Shown piece by piece: positions 5,642 to 5,648 of a stretch of 5,648 bases of DNA. Source of the DNA: an uncultured Oscillibacter sp. (GTDB lineage: Bacteria > Bacillota > Clostridia > Oscillospirales > Oscillospiraceae). Location of the stretch: positions 1-5,648 of the forward strand of contig CAAGJQ010000165.1 in NCBI GenBank assembly GCA_900770295.1, in the 5' to 3' direction. Each line of letters begins with the position of its first letter. Position 1 is the stretch's first letter. Below the pieces are notes generated by a model. It saw only the letters and a list, made by a program, of their open reading frames with translations. It made no database searches and was not told where the DNA came from. A program made the position numbers and the translations under genes.

Positions 5642-5648
5642 ATGTCTA
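5642..5648 (+). CDS. etfA: Electron transfer flavoprotein alpha subunit, first codons only (3' truncated by window)
   Basis: Only ATG-TCT and one further base are inside the window, so the protein itself cannot be identified. The call rests on position: an ATG 19 bases after the etfB stop, preceded by an AAAGGGG Shine-Dalgarno-like run (5624-5630) with an 11-base spacer. The order etfB-etfA directly after bcd is nearly constant in clostridial butyrate operons. EtfA would complete the EtfAB heterodimer and carry the second FAD. Confidence 0.7.

Overview
The window comes from a GC-rich Gram-positive bacterium of the class Clostridia, most likely a butyrate-forming member of the Oscillospiraceae (Flavonifractor/Intestinimonas/Oscillibacter-like). 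This placement is inferred from the strong AGGAGG-type ribosome binding sites, the G/C-ended codons of the highly expressed genes, the EF-Ts and TrmB sequences, and a clostridial hbd-bcd-etfB-etfA cluster. No search could be run, so the genus is not fixed.

Layout. (1) Bases 1-1284 hold the end of rpsB (ribosomal protein S2) and a complete tsf (EF-Ts), the classic translation pair on the + strand, closed by a strong intrinsic terminator (1297-1331). (2) On the - strand, trmB (tRNA guanine-N7 methyltransferase, 2442 down to 1384) converges on tsf and has its own terminator hairpin (1347-1381). This TrmB is about 140 residues longer than usual and carries a C-terminal domain resembling DUF4275. 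(3) Bases 2443-2795 are an AT-rich divergent intergenic region. It holds a hairpin with U-tracts on both strands just upstream of trmB, a near-perfect Rex-type redox operator (2574-2591), a weak promoter-like pair around that operator, and a near-consensus sigma-A promoter (2670-2698). (4) From 2796 to the end runs a tightly spaced + strand operon: hbd (3-hydroxybutyryl-CoA dehydrogenase), bcd (butyryl-CoA dehydrogenase), etfB, and the first two codons of etfA.

How the genes work together. Hbd reduces acetoacetyl-CoA to 3-hydroxybutyryl-CoA. After dehydration by a crotonase that is not encoded here, Bcd with EtfAB reduces crotonyl-CoA to butyryl-CoA. EtfB carries the FAD-binding motif of electron-bifurcating ETFs, so this step probably also reduces ferredoxin with NADH as donor. 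A Rex operator ahead of the operon would tie its expression to the NADH/NAD+ ratio, which fits a pathway that disposes of NADH. Thiolase (thl) and crotonase (crt) are absent from the operon's start and must lie elsewhere, or downstream of the window.

Most of the window is conserved core metabolism and translation. The points that stand out are the TrmB fusion, the Rex operator, the missing NAD-type acidic residue in Hbd, and a possible attenuator in the trmB leader.
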